A stretch of DNA of 29,152 bases from a virus. Every line of letters starts with the position of its first letter. Within the stretch, counting starts at the first letter, position 1. The notes under the pieces were generated by a model. It was given only the letters and a program-made list of their open reading frames with translations. It was not told the origin of the DNA and did not search any database. Position numbers and translations under genes: made by a program. The DNA lies in IMG/VR virus record IMGVR_UViG_3300044641_001690, positions 1 through 29,152 of that record. One strand, 5' to 3'. Positions 18,301 through 24,241 of the stretch are shown in pieces.

Positions 18301-18589
18301 GCAGAACATCGTGATCCAAGAGCTGGGCGCCGAGTTGGAGCTGCAGCAACGGGTTGAACAGTCAGCAGTCCTCACCAGCGGTGCAGGAACTTACACCGCG
18401 ACCTTCGCAAGTCCTTTCTTTGAGATCCCCAGCGTCGGCGTCACGGCGTACAACATGGACACGGGTGACTACTTCACGATCGCAGCGGTGACACGGACCG
18501 GTTTCCAAGTAACATTCAGGAACGCAGCCGCCACAGCCGTGAGCCGCCAGTTCACCTACACCGCGATCGGCTTCGGGAGGGAGATCTAA
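15305..18589 (+). CDS. Central tail-tip / host-specificity protein J-like
   Basis: A 1094-aa protein, near the 1132 aa of lambda J. It begins with a poly-Gly segment (about residues 7-21, encoded by GGC repeats at 15329-15363), then the conserved DGLDSTQYAQLIDLLSEGEIEGL, VYTRNGTQDQ and a phage-tip beta region up to about 600. Two FN3-like domains lie at ~628-735 and ~735-822 (PSNLQAIEALYE, VVSWQPVVGVTQYRIRWRQ, PATVAGLSL). The C-terminal ~270 residues should carry host contact. The tip protein forms a trimer at the end of the tail and recognises the receptor. Confidence 0.92.
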   Translation: MTDLIRGAGGGGGGKGGGGGQYTPTTAKDGLDSTQYAQLIDLLSEGEIEGLKNGLQSIYINDTPLQNPNGSLNFQDVAVYTRNGTQDQSIIPLAADIEDEVPVGVTVLQALPVVRTITDPNADAARITITVPQLQRFTDKGDILGASVRLQIAVQYNGGGYTNVVDDTISGRTGDPYQRDYVLTFSAPPPVDIRVTRVTLDSTDPKLTDLFNWTSYTEIVRARLRYPNSALVGMRVDARQFSSIPSRSYLIRGIKVRIPSNATVDQANGRLVYAGIWNGTFGAAQWCSDPAWVLWDLLTSKRYGFGDHIQAAMLDKWAFYAASRYASDLVPDGFGGLEPRFSCNVNIQTQEDAYKLINDLSSVFRAMPYWSTGALTVSQDAPGDPAYLFTLANVSEEGFTYQSSSQKTRPTVAIVSYLDLTSREIAYEAVEDQAAIAKYGVVTTQISAFACTSRGQAARMGEWLLYAEQYESEVISFTTSIDAGVIVRPGQIIEVADPLRASSRRGGRIVSATVNAVTVDDATGLAAVATATLSVVLPDGTVESRGVVSIAGNVINVATPFTAAANANSVWIFQTSDIQASTWRVLAVQEQEGCQYLVNALAYDSSKYAYIERDRPLQPRDTTNLNIIPEPPSNLQAIEALYESSGRALAKLVVSWQPVVGVTQYRIRWRQQNGNWNVEIVERPDYDIFDTGEALYEIEVYSLNAALRQSTEPATLSISAFGKTAPPATVAGLSLIPIDEASAILSWTRSEELDVLLGGKVLIRHNVAMVGALWEESQEIVAAAAGSQTQKQVPLLEGTYLVKFEDDGGRRSLSPATIVVDLPTPQPRLLVQTYAEDLESPPFNGNYTDMFYVTGVAELDGASGILLSGGEAVDSMALDDNWDALASIDSVGGVLSTGEYEFGSTYSFPGVFDCNMRRRLISFPYIPGDFWDDKFDLIDTWDLIDGTGGDRVNALTYVRTTQDDPSGTPVWGEWREFSNAIVRGRGFQFKTIATSTDPTQNIVIQELGAELELQQRVEQSAVLTSGAGTYTATFASPFFEIPSVGVTAYNMDTGDYFTIAAVTRTGFQVTFRNAAATAVSRQFTYTAIGFGREI

Positions 18590-18592
18590 GGC

Positions 18593-19192
18593 ATGGCACA
18601 ACACGACTATGTGATCGCCAACCAGTCAGGCCTCGCCTTCCGCGCTGACCTGAACAACGGGCTGGCGGCGATCGTCAGCCAGAACAGCGGCGCCACCGCC
18701 CCCAGCACCACCTACGCCTATCAGTGGTGGGCAGATACGACGACCGGCCTGCTGAAGCTGCGCAATGCAGCGAACAGCGCATGGATCACGATCGGCACGC
18801 TGGCCAGCACCAACCTCGGCCTGGCGCCACTGGCATCGCCCAGCTTCACCGGCACTGCCAGCTTCGCTGGTGACGTGCTGCTGAGCGGCACCGGCTACCT
18901 CGACCTGCCGGTGGGCACTACGGCGCAGCGCCCTGGATCGCCCACCTCGGGCATGATCCGGTTCAACAGCACGCTCAGCCAGTTCGAGGGCTACAACGGC
19001 ACCGCATGGTCCAGCGTCGGCGGTGGCGCAACAGGTGGCGGCGCCGATACGGTGTTCCTTGAGAACAGCAACACGGTGACCACCAACTACACGCTCACCA
19101 CCAACAAGAATGCGGTGAGTGCCGGCCCCGTTACAGTCAACGCAGGCGTCACCGTTACCGTGCCCAGCGGCGCCAGCTGGGTGATCGTCTAA
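18593..19192 (+). CDS. Short tail fibre / tip accessory protein
   Basis: A 199-aa protein beginning AQHDYVIANQSGLAFRADLNNGLAAI, with a WWADTTTGLLKLRNAANSAWITIG element and VGTTAQRPGSPTSGMIRFNS followed by FEGYNGTAW. These motifs recur in small fibre proteins downstream of J in phages. The C-terminus is a run of short Thr/Val strands ending SGASWVIV. It is probably a trimeric fibre or a connector between J and the fibres that follow. GGGAGGGAG lies before the start within the end of J. Confidence 0.75.
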   Translation: MAQHDYVIANQSGLAFRADLNNGLAAIVSQNSGATAPSTTYAYQWWADTTTGLLKLRNAANSAWITIGTLASTNLGLAPLASPSFTGTASFAGDVLLSGTGYLDLPVGTTAQRPGSPTSGMIRFNSTLSQFEGYNGTAWSSVGGGATGGGADTVFLENSNTVTTNYTLTTNKNAVSAGPVTVNAGVTVTVPSGASWVIV

Positions 19193-19204
19193 CCCGAAAG
19201 GATC

Positions 19205-19819
19205 ATGCCAATCACGATCAACGGTTCAACAGGCATCAGCGGGGTAGACGGTTCAGCCGGCACCCCTGCCGTGATTGGCAGCGATGCAGACACCGGGCTG
19301 GTGTTCAGCGCTGGCCGCGTGCAGGCATCACTGAATGGCATTGCTGCCAACGTGGGGCTGGTGCAGGGCACCGCGCAGAACAGCACCAGCGGCACGGTGG
19401 TGGACTTTACCGGCGTCCCCAGCTGGGCGCGGCGGATCACCGTCATGCTCAACGGTGTGAGCACTAGCGGCACCTCATCTCTTCTTTTCCAGCTCGGCAC
19501 CAGTGGCGGCGTTCAAACAACCGGCTACACCACGGCCAACACGCGCATCGGTGCGTCCGCTGTCATCGCAGCCTCTTCTACGGCAGGCTGGGCAGTGAAC
19601 AGCGCAACCGCTGCTTCGACCAGCAGCGGCCATGCGGTGTTCACATTTGTGCAGACCGGAGTCTGGGTGGGCAGCTGCATGATCGGCAGTTCAGAGCCCG
19701 CCGTGTCATGGATCACCGGAAGAAAAGACCTTTCTGGCACATTGGATCGCGTCCGCGTAACCACTGTGAACGGCACCGACACCTTCGACGCCGGCAGCAT
19801 CAACATCCTTTACGAGTGA
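19205..19819 (+). CDS. Tail fibre paralogue 1
   Basis: A 204-aa protein, the first of three tandem related genes. The N-terminus (PITINGSTGISGVDGSAGTP) is a typical fibre adaptor. The shared part starts near residue 57 (AQNSTSGTVVDFTGVPSW, then RITVMLNGVSTSGT, SGGVQTTGY) and ends in LDRVRVTTVNGTDTFDAG followed by SINILYE. The residues between GY and SGTLDR differ strongly from those of its sisters. It probably forms host-binding fibres on the tail tip; receptor unknown. GAAAGGATC precedes the start. Confidence 0.75.
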   Translation: MPITINGSTGISGVDGSAGTPAVIGSDADTGLVFSAGRVQASLNGIAANVGLVQGTAQNSTSGTVVDFTGVPSWARRITVMLNGVSTSGTSSLLFQLGTSGGVQTTGYTTANTRIGASAVIAASSTAGWAVNSATAASTSSGHAVFTFVQTGVWVGSCMIGSSEPAVSWITGRKDLSGTLDRVRVTTVNGTDTFDAGSINILYE

Positions 19820-19823
19820 CGCC

Positions 19824-20450
19824 ATGACCTTACGCCTCAACGGCTCCTCATCGGGCTACACCGAGATCGACGCTCCAGCAGTTGCTGGATCGAACACGCT
19901 GGTGCTGCCAACTGGCAACGGCTCAGCGGGCAACATCCTCGGCACCGATGGCGCCGGAAACCTGAGCTGGGTGAATGGCCGGATGGTGCTTACCACTGCG
20001 CAGAACACTACCAGCGGCACCAACATCGACTTCACCGGAATCCCGAGCTGGGTGAAGAAAGTCACGGTGATGTTCAACGGGGTGAGTACGAATGGCACAA
20101 CCCCTGTTCAGATTCAGATCGGCAGCAGCGGCGGAGTCGAGTCAACAGGGTATAACTGCAACGTGTACTCAGTTACAGGTACAAATACGTGCGCCTTGGG
20201 GGCTTATGCGTCTGGATTTGTCGTGCTAGGTGCATCAGTTACAGACGCACGTGTTGGTCATTTAATGCTTACTAATTTGAGCGGCAATACGTGGGTGGGA
20301 AGTGCAAGCATTTTTTCAAGTGCGGCAGCCGTGGGCGGAGGACAAGGTGCAAAAATACTCTCCGGCACTCTCGACCGCATCCGCCTCACCACCGTAAACG
20401 GCACCGACACCTTTGACGCGGGGTCGATCAACATTCTGTACGAGGGCTGA
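19824..20450 (+). CDS. Tail fibre paralogue 2
   Basis: A 208-aa protein. Its N-terminus (TLRLNGSSSGYTEIDAPAVAG, then NTLVLPTGNGS, ILGTDGAGNLSW) is unrelated to those of its neighbours. From residue ~59 it aligns with them: AQNTTSGTNIDFTGIPSW, KKVTVMFNGVSTNGT, SGGVESTGY, and at the end LDRIRLTTVNGTDTFDAG with SINILYEG. The central variable part (nt ~20150-20330) is visibly richer in A and T than the flanks, suggesting acquisition by recombination. It starts 5 nt after paralogue 1. Confidence 0.75.
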   Translation: MTLRLNGSSSGYTEIDAPAVAGSNTLVLPTGNGSAGNILGTDGAGNLSWVNGRMVLTTAQNTTSGTNIDFTGIPSWVKKVTVMFNGVSTNGTTPVQIQIGSSGGVESTGYNCNVYSVTGTNTCALGAYASGFVVLGASVTDARVGHLMLTNLSGNTWVGSASIFSSAAAVGGGQGAKILSGTLDRIRLTTVNGTDTFDAGSINILYEG

Positions 20451-20452
20451 TC

Positions 20453-21025
20453 ATGAGCACCATCGCGGCAACTAACCTCAAGAACGCCAGCTCGGGCAGC
20501 AACAACATTGTGCTGAACACCGATGGCACGACTACCATCGCGGCACCCAGCAACATCATCAAGTCTGGCACCGCCGTCGCCTCAACCAGCGGCACGGCGA
20601 TCGACTTCACCAGTATCCCTAGTTGGGTTAAGCGGGTGACGGTGATGTTTGACGGGGTGAGTGTAAGTGGAACGGCAAATATTTTGATTCAATTGGGTGA
20701 TAGCGGAGGCGTTGAGACAACTGGCTACAGCAGTAGCAGCACTTTTATTTCAACCACGGTTGGAGGCGTTGGCAGTACCTCTGGAATCATCCTTTACGCA
20801 GCCGTTGCTGCTAATCTTCTGACCGGACCTGTTGTATTTAACAACGTTAGTGGCAATTTGTGGATTGCAGGAGGCACGTTGAACTACGACAATACGCCTG
20901 GGGCTAATGCCCTTACCGCTGGGAGTAAAACCCTCTCCGCAGCGCTTGATCGCCTCCGAATAACAACAAGCAACGGCACCGACACTTTTGACGCTGGAAC
21001 CATCAACATCCTGTACGAGGGCTGA
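20453..21025 (+). CDS. Tail fibre paralogue 3
   Basis: A 190-aa protein with a third kind of N-terminus (STIAATNLKNASSGSNNIVL, NTDGTTTI). The shared domain follows: STSGTAIDFTSIPSW, KRVTVMFDGVSVSGT, SGGVETTGY, and LDRLRITTSNGTDTFDAG with TINILYEG at the end. As in paralogue 2, the centre (nt ~20690-20900) uses many codons ending in A or T. Two nucleotides separate it from paralogue 2. Likely function is as for the other two fibres. Confidence 0.75.
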   Translation: MSTIAATNLKNASSGSNNIVLNTDGTTTIAAPSNIIKSGTAVASTSGTAIDFTSIPSWVKRVTVMFDGVSVSGTANILIQLGDSGGVETTGYSSSSTFISTTVGGVGSTSGIILYAAVAANLLTGPVVFNNVSGNLWIAGGTLNYDNTPGANALTAGSKTLSAALDRLRITTSNGTDTFDAGTINILYEG

Positions 21026-21028
21026 TCC

Positions 21029-21262
21029 ATGGAACGCATTGAAGTCAACGTCATCACGGGTGAGCAGCAGATCATCCCGCTGACGGCTGAGGAGATCGAG
21101 GAGATCATGTCTCGGCCGCAGCCGGAGCCGCCTCCGGTGCTCACCACCGAGCAAAAGCTGGAAGCTGCTGGCCTGACCGTTGCCGAGCTGCGCGAGCTGT
21201 TCGGGCTTCCCGAGCCAGCGCCTGCACCTGAGCCTGAGCCTGAGCCCGCCCCCGAGAGCTGA
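21029..21262 (+). CDS. Small acidic protein after the fibres (77 aa)
   Basis: The N-terminus ERIEVNVITGEQQIIPLTAEEIEEI is a pattern common in small proteins that follow phage fibre genes. Then comes EQKLEAAGLTVAELRELFGL, a likely short helical pair, and a Pro-Glu tail (PEPAPAPEPEPEPAPES). It could be a fibre chaperone or fibre-associated protein; function unknown. Its stop overlaps the next start (TGATG). Confidence 0.65.
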   Translation: MERIEVNVITGEQQIIPLTAEEIEEIMSRPQPEPPPVLTTEQKLEAAGLTVAELRELFGLPEPAPAPEPEPEPAPES

Positions 21263-21399
21263 TGGCCGTCAAGTCCAAAACCGGCACCGCTCGGATTGAA
21301 CACCAGCCTGGTCCGCCCAAGGCCACACGCCAAGGCTTCGGGCAACACAGCCGCCCACGCCGCCGTGGCAAGAAGCCCCTCCGAGGGCAAGGCCGGTAG
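21262..21399 (+). CDS. Small basic protein (45 aa)
   Basis: The frame starts in a TGATG overlap and stops with TAG at 21397-21399. The sequence is strongly basic: MAVKSKTGTARIEHQPGPP, then KATRQGFGQHSRPRRRGKK and LRGQGR. I recall very similar small proteins in cyanophage genomes between fibre and lysis genes, which is one reason for suggesting a cyanobacterial host. It probably binds nucleic acid or a virion surface; this is inference. The frame is too short to judge by length alone, but both ends are coupled to neighbours. Confidence 0.6.
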   Translation: MAVKSKTGTARIEHQPGPPKATRQGFGQHSRPRRRGKKPLRGQGR

Positions 21400-21572
21400 T
21401 GGACGCCCAAACCCGCGAAAACTGGCGACGCATCCGCGATACTCTGGAAGCTGCGGGAAAGACTGATAATCATTACTATCGCCGCGCTCTTGCCATCCTC
21501 GCCGGGATGCCCGATCCCTTCGATCGTTACGATGGGATCAGGACCGGATCAGCCGATGGCGGACGAACCTAA
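21399..21572 (+). CDS. Small helical protein (57 aa), GTG start
   Basis: GTG at 21399 overlaps the preceding TAG (TAGTG), and the stop is TAA at 21570-21572. The protein reads MDAQTRENWRRIRDTLEAAG, then KTDNHYYRRALAILAGMPDPF, two short amphipathic helices joined by KTDNHYY. Function unknown. It overlaps the next gene by 17 bp, again implying coupled translation. Confidence 0.5.
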   Translation: MDAQTRENWRRIRDTLEAAGKTDNHYYRRALAILAGMPDPFDRYDGIRTGSADGGRT

Positions 21573-21789
21573 AACAGTCGGCGGCGTCTTCGTTGCGTCC
21601 CTCCCCGCCGCAATCGCCGCCGGTGTGTTCGCCATCGGTGCCCTGCTCGTCAACATGCAGATCCAGTCCGCACGCATCGAGGCCACGCTCACGCAGGTGG
21701 CCGCCTCAGTGGATGAATTGAAGACCGACGCCAAGGCGCAGCTGGCAGATCTGGACAAGCGCGTGCGCCAGCTTGAGATCCGCAAGTAA
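21556..21789 (+). CDS. Small membrane protein with coiled coil (lysis-region)
   Basis: From ATG 21556 the protein has 77 aa: a polar start (MADEPKTVGG), one membrane segment (VFVASLPAAIAAGVFAIGAL and on to residue ~33), then a coiled coil (SARIEATLTQVAASVDELK, LADLDKRVRQLEIRK). This single-span plus coiled-coil plan is seen in holin-accessory and spanin-like proteins. A longer frame from 21490 is open, but its first residues do not look coding and overlap the 57-aa gene. It precedes another small membrane protein and the endolysin. Confidence 0.65.
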   Translation: MADEPKTVGGVFVASLPAAIAAGVFAIGALLVNMQIQSARIEATLTQVAASVDELKTDAKAQLADLDKRVRQLEIRK

Positions 21790-21804
21790 CCTAGAGAGAG
21801 CGCT

Positions 21805-21951
21805 ATGCAAAACATGGACCCCACCACCGTCGCCGTGATCGCCATCGCAGTGGCCGCCGGCTCTGAAGTGATCGCACTGCTTCCCATCCGCTCCAACAGC
21901 TGGGTGCAGCTGCTGGTCAAGGTGCTGAAGATGGTTTTCCCAAAGCGCTGA
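21805..21951 (+). CDS. Small membrane protein, probable holin
   Basis: A 48-aa protein: MQNMDPTTVAVIAIAVAAGSE gives a hydrophobic helix, followed by VIALLPIRSNSWVQLLVKVLKMVFPKR, a second amphipathic/hydrophobic helix with a basic end. Small two-helix proteins of this kind just before the endolysin are usually holins, which open the inner membrane so that the lysin can act. I recall similar sequences in cyanobacterial phages. Near its 3' end lies a heptamer C CCA AAG in frameshift phase, discussed separately. A weak GAGAG precedes the start. Confidence 0.6.
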   Translation: MQNMDPTTVAVIAIAVAAGSEVIALLPIRSNSWVQLLVKVLKMVFPKR

Positions 21952-21972
21952 CGGTCGCGCCACGGCTCGACC
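21939..21972 (+). promoter_or_regulatory. Candidate -1 frameshift signal in the holin-like gene
   Basis: C CCA AAG (21939-21945) is in X XXY YYZ phase relative to the holin-like gene, two codons before its stop. Seven bases later a 5-bp stem GGTCG (21953-21957) / CGACC (21968-21972) encloses a 10-nt loop. The -1 frame then stays open to 22121. All this is visible; that ribosomes shift here is inference, and the stem is short. Confidence 0.35.
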
Positions 21973-22121
21973 CCGCGATTGAAGACTGGCACGCAACACA
22001 GCCGCCGGCCACGCCGCCGCCGGTGATCATTGAGCACCCGATCGACAACCAACAGCAGACCGGCGACAGCCGGCTCTTAGGTGGACCCATCAGCATCCAT
22101 GCGCCATGGCGTCGTGACTAA
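21945..22121 (+). CDS. Open frame after the holin-like gene, no normal start
   Basis: The frame encodes ALTVAPRLDPAIEDWHATQ, then a Pro-rich part (PPATPPPVIIEHPIDNQQQ) and TGDSRLLGGPISIHAPWRRD, ending TAA at 22119-22121. The composition looks coding, but there is no ATG or TTG in the open stretch (open from 21867), and the only GTG (22023) would leave 32 aa. It could be reached by a -1 shift from the holin-like gene, giving ~105 aa in total. It could also use a CTG start or be a relic. It fills a gap before the endolysin and overlaps that gene's likely GTG start by 8 bp. Confidence 0.4.
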   Translation, partial: ALTVAPRLDPAIEDWHATQPPATPPPVIIEHPIDNQQQTGDSRLLGGPISIHAPWRRD

Positions 22122-23199
22122 CTCAGCACCCATCACGCTGGAGCAGCTGTTCCGGTTTTATCGCGGCCTGCCCCATCAAGCTGCTGCGATCGAAACGCTG
22201 GAGCAGGACCTGGCGGTGAACGGCTACGCGATCGCCATGCGCCGCGATCGCGCATGGTTTCAGATCTGGAGCCAAGACGGCAAGCAGGCTGATCTGGCCG
22301 CGGCGTTGAAGCTGATCAAAGAGTTTGAAGGCTGCCACCTAGAGGCCTACCGCGACCCGCTGCACGGCTGGGACGTGGCAACGATCGGCTACGGCACCAC
22401 CCGCTACCCCGACGGCCGCAAGGTCAAGCAAGGCGACAAGATCAACGCCATCGAGGCGGACATGCTGCTCCGCCAAGAAGTGGACCGCATCGCTGAAAAG
22501 CTGCGCACCTCGATCCCGGCATGGGGCGAGATAGCCGATCACCAGAAGTGCGCGCTGATCTCGTTTGCCTACAACCTCGGCAGCGACTTCTACGGCGCGC
22601 GGGGATTTGAAACCATCAGCCGGGAGTTGCGCGAGAAGGACTGGGCTGCAGTGCCCGCAGCCTTGCTCCTGTACCGCAACCCCGGCACCAACGTCGAGGC
22701 TGGGCTGAAGCGGCGCCGCATTGCCGAGGGCACGCTATGGACTGGCGCCCAGCCGCCCCCGCCTCCTCCTCGCCCTGCCAAGGTAAAGCCCGCCGATCCG
22801 TTCAGCACCAAGCTGTCGCCGCATTTCACGCTGGGCGAGTTTGCCTTGGGTGAGCCGGCTCGGCGCTTCGTGGCGCAGCATCAGGTGGACACCGCCACCG
22901 AGCTGGCGGCATTTCTGGAGCGCGTGCGCACAGCCTTCGGCGGCAAGCGCGTCACGATCACCTCGGGCTATCGGCCGGCAGCCATCAACCGCGCGGTGGG
23001 TGGCGCCAGCAACAGCGAGCACCTCTATGACGCGCCTGGTGTGGGTGCGGTGGACTTCTACGTTGACGGCGTGGACATCAAGAAGGTGCAGGACTGGGTG
23101 GACCGTGAGTGGCCGTACAGCGTCGGCTACGGCGCACCCAAGGGCTTCGTGCATCTGGGCATCCGCAAGGGCAGGCCTAGAGTCCGCTGGGATTACTGA
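22114..23199 (+). CDS. Two-domain endolysin: GH24 lysozyme plus M15 peptidase
   Basis: The start chosen is GTG 22114 (MTNSAPITLEQLFRFY...), giving 361 aa; the frame is open from GTG 22081. Residues ~4-60 form a small N-terminal domain (ITLEQLFRFYRGLPHQAAAI). A T4-lysozyme-type domain follows with Glu72 (EFEG), Asp81 (AYRD) and Thr90 (ATIGYG), which cleave glycan strands. After a Pro linker (PPPPPPRPAKVKP, ~214-226) comes an M15-like zinc peptidase with SGYRP, His303 (SEH), Asp314 (AVDF) and His347 (VHLG), which would cut peptide cross-links. Most phages of this type encode one activity only. No signal peptide, consistent with holin-dependent release. Confidence 0.88.
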   Translation: MTNSAPITLEQLFRFYRGLPHQAAAIETLEQDLAVNGYAIAMRRDRAWFQIWSQDGKQADLAAALKLIKEFEGCHLEAYRDPLHGWDVATIGYGTTRYPDGRKVKQGDKINAIEADMLLRQEVDRIAEKLRTSIPAWGEIADHQKCALISFAYNLGSDFYGARGFETISRELREKDWAAVPAALLLYRNPGTNVEAGLKRRRIAEGTLWTGAQPPPPPPRPAKVKPADPFSTKLSPHFTLGEFALGEPARRFVAQHQVDTATELAAFLERVRTAFGGKRVTITSGYRPAAINRAVGGASNSEHLYDAPGVGAVDFYVDGVDIKKVQDWVDREWPYSVGYGAPKGFVHLGIRKGRPRVRWDY

Positions 23200-23205
23200 G
23201 CCTGA

Positions 23206-23727
23206 ATGATCATTCACGATGTCGAGCTTGAGCGCCTTTGCCGCGAGGAGGCGCTCATTGTTGGGTGGGAGCCCGACCTGATCAACCCAGCCAGCATCGA
23301 CGTGCGGCTCGGGGAGCGCTTGATGATTGAAGATCCAAGGCACGCCAACCTTGAAATCCTTGGCATTAGCAAGCGCACCAAAGAAGACCCGTACTGGCTG
23401 CAGCCGGGCGCCTTTGTACTGGCTGAGACCATTGAGATCTTCAACATGCCGGAGAACGTCGCCGGCCAGTTCGTGCTGAAGTCCAGCCGCGCGCGTGAAG
23501 GCCTGAGCCATGCCTTGGCTGGCTATCTGGACCCGAGCTGGTGCGGCAGCCGCCTCACGCTGGAGCTGCACAACATCCGCAAGCACCACGCGGTCCCGCT
23601 GTGGCCAGGCCTGCGCATCGGTCAGGTGGTCTACCACCGGATGGCGGGAACTCCGCAGCGCAGCTACGCCGAGGTGGGGCACTACAACCACCAGCCCCGC
23701 GTCATGCCCAGCTGGGAGGCGGCGTAA
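23206..23727 (+). CDS. dcd: dCTP deaminase / dUTPase-family enzyme
   Basis: A 173-aa protein of the trimeric Dcd/Dut fold. It has INPASIDVRLG (27-37), the substrate motif SSRAREGL (93-100, compare SSLARLG in Dcd) and LTLELHN with Glu120, matching the catalytic Glu of Dcd. The product would be dUTP from dCTP, or dUMP if bifunctional, feeding thymidylate supply for phage DNA. It starts 7 nt after the endolysin, far from any replication gene in the window. Whether it deaminates or only hydrolyses dUTP cannot be decided by eye. Confidence 0.85.
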   Translation: MIIHDVELERLCREEALIVGWEPDLINPASIDVRLGERLMIEDPRHANLEILGISKRTKEDPYWLQPGAFVLAETIEIFNMPENVAGQFVLKSSRAREGLSHALAGYLDPSWCGSRLTLELHNIRKHHAVPLWPGLRIGQVVYHRMAGTPQRSYAEVGHYNHQPRVMPSWEAA

Positions 23728-23728
23728 G

Positions 23729-24241
23729 ATGACAGGGCTGCGGCGCGTCAACGCCCAGCCCCTGACCACTGCTCTACCAGTGATGACTGAATCCTACGCC
23801 GCTGAACGGTGGGCACCCATTGTCGGCTTTGAAGGCCTTTACGAGGTCTCAAATCAAGGACGGGTGAGAAGCCTCGATCGAGTCGTGCAGCTGACGGGAC
23901 ACCCCACACTCAAGGCGCGCACCATGAAAGGGCGCATTCTGTTTCAGAAGACGAACCGCCCCGCAGCGGGCGCCTACGCAAGAAAACAGGTGGCGTTGTG
24001 GAAAAACAACACAGAGCACACGATGAACGTGGCGCGGCTGGTTGCTGAGGCATTCCTGCCAAACCCCGACGCCATGCCGTTGGTGCTTCACCTGGATGAC
24101 GATGCCACCAACAACCGCATCGAAAATCTGCAGTGGGGAGACCGCGCCGAGAACGTGCGGCAAGCTGTGGAGCGAAACCGTTTTCCAAGCGGCTCGCGGC
24201 ATCACAGCTACACCCACGGCAGATACGTCCGCCGGGGCTAG
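23729..24241 (+). CDS. HNH homing endonuclease with NUMOD4 motif
   Basis: A 170-aa protein from ATG 23729, one nt after the dcd stop and with GGGAGG about 10 nt upstream. ATG 23783 is an alternative that would begin just before the conserved part. Residues 28-52 are NUMOD4 (WAPIVGFEGLYEVSNQGRVRSL), a DNA-binding element of phage homing nucleases. Residues ~100-142 are an HNH_3-type core (VARLVAEAFLPNP, LVLHLDDDATNNRIENLQW). It probably acts as a selfish element inserted between dcd and the integrase. It converges on the integrase, and the two stops share the palindrome GCTAGC. Confidence 0.85.
   Translation: MTGLRRVNAQPLTTALPVMTESYAAERWAPIVGFEGLYEVSNQGRVRSLDRVVQLTGHPTLKARTMKGRILFQKTNRPAAGAYARKQVALWKNNTEHTMNVARLVAEAFLPNPDAMPLVLHLDDDATNNRIENLQWGDRAENVRQAVERNRFPSGSRHHSYTHGRYVRRG

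Larger units (their letters stand above)
19205..21025 (+). repeat. Tandem array of three fibre paralogues
   Basis: The three genes share an inner domain and a C-terminal block. The DNA for the last block is nearly identical; AACGGCACCGACAC occurs in all three (near 19773, 20399, 20973). N-termini and the central variable parts differ. This is a gene-scale direct repeat able to recombine. Confidence 0.8.

Noticed and set aside
19205-21025. Diversity-generating retroelement behind the variable fibre centres
   Set aside because: No reverse transcriptase, accessory gene or template repeat with adenine-specific differences is visible. Differences are long blocks, which suits recombination.
21200-21260. 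Repeat array or CRISPR-like element
   Set aside because: It is only Pro-Glu codon repetition at the C-terminus of a small protein. No spaced repeats of CRISPR type occur anywhere in the window.
21490-21789. 99-aa version of the membrane protein starting at 21490
   Set aside because: The first 22 residues (MPSSPGCPIPSIVTMG...) overlap the 57-aa gene and look non-coding. ATG 21556 begins a normal membrane-protein N-terminus.
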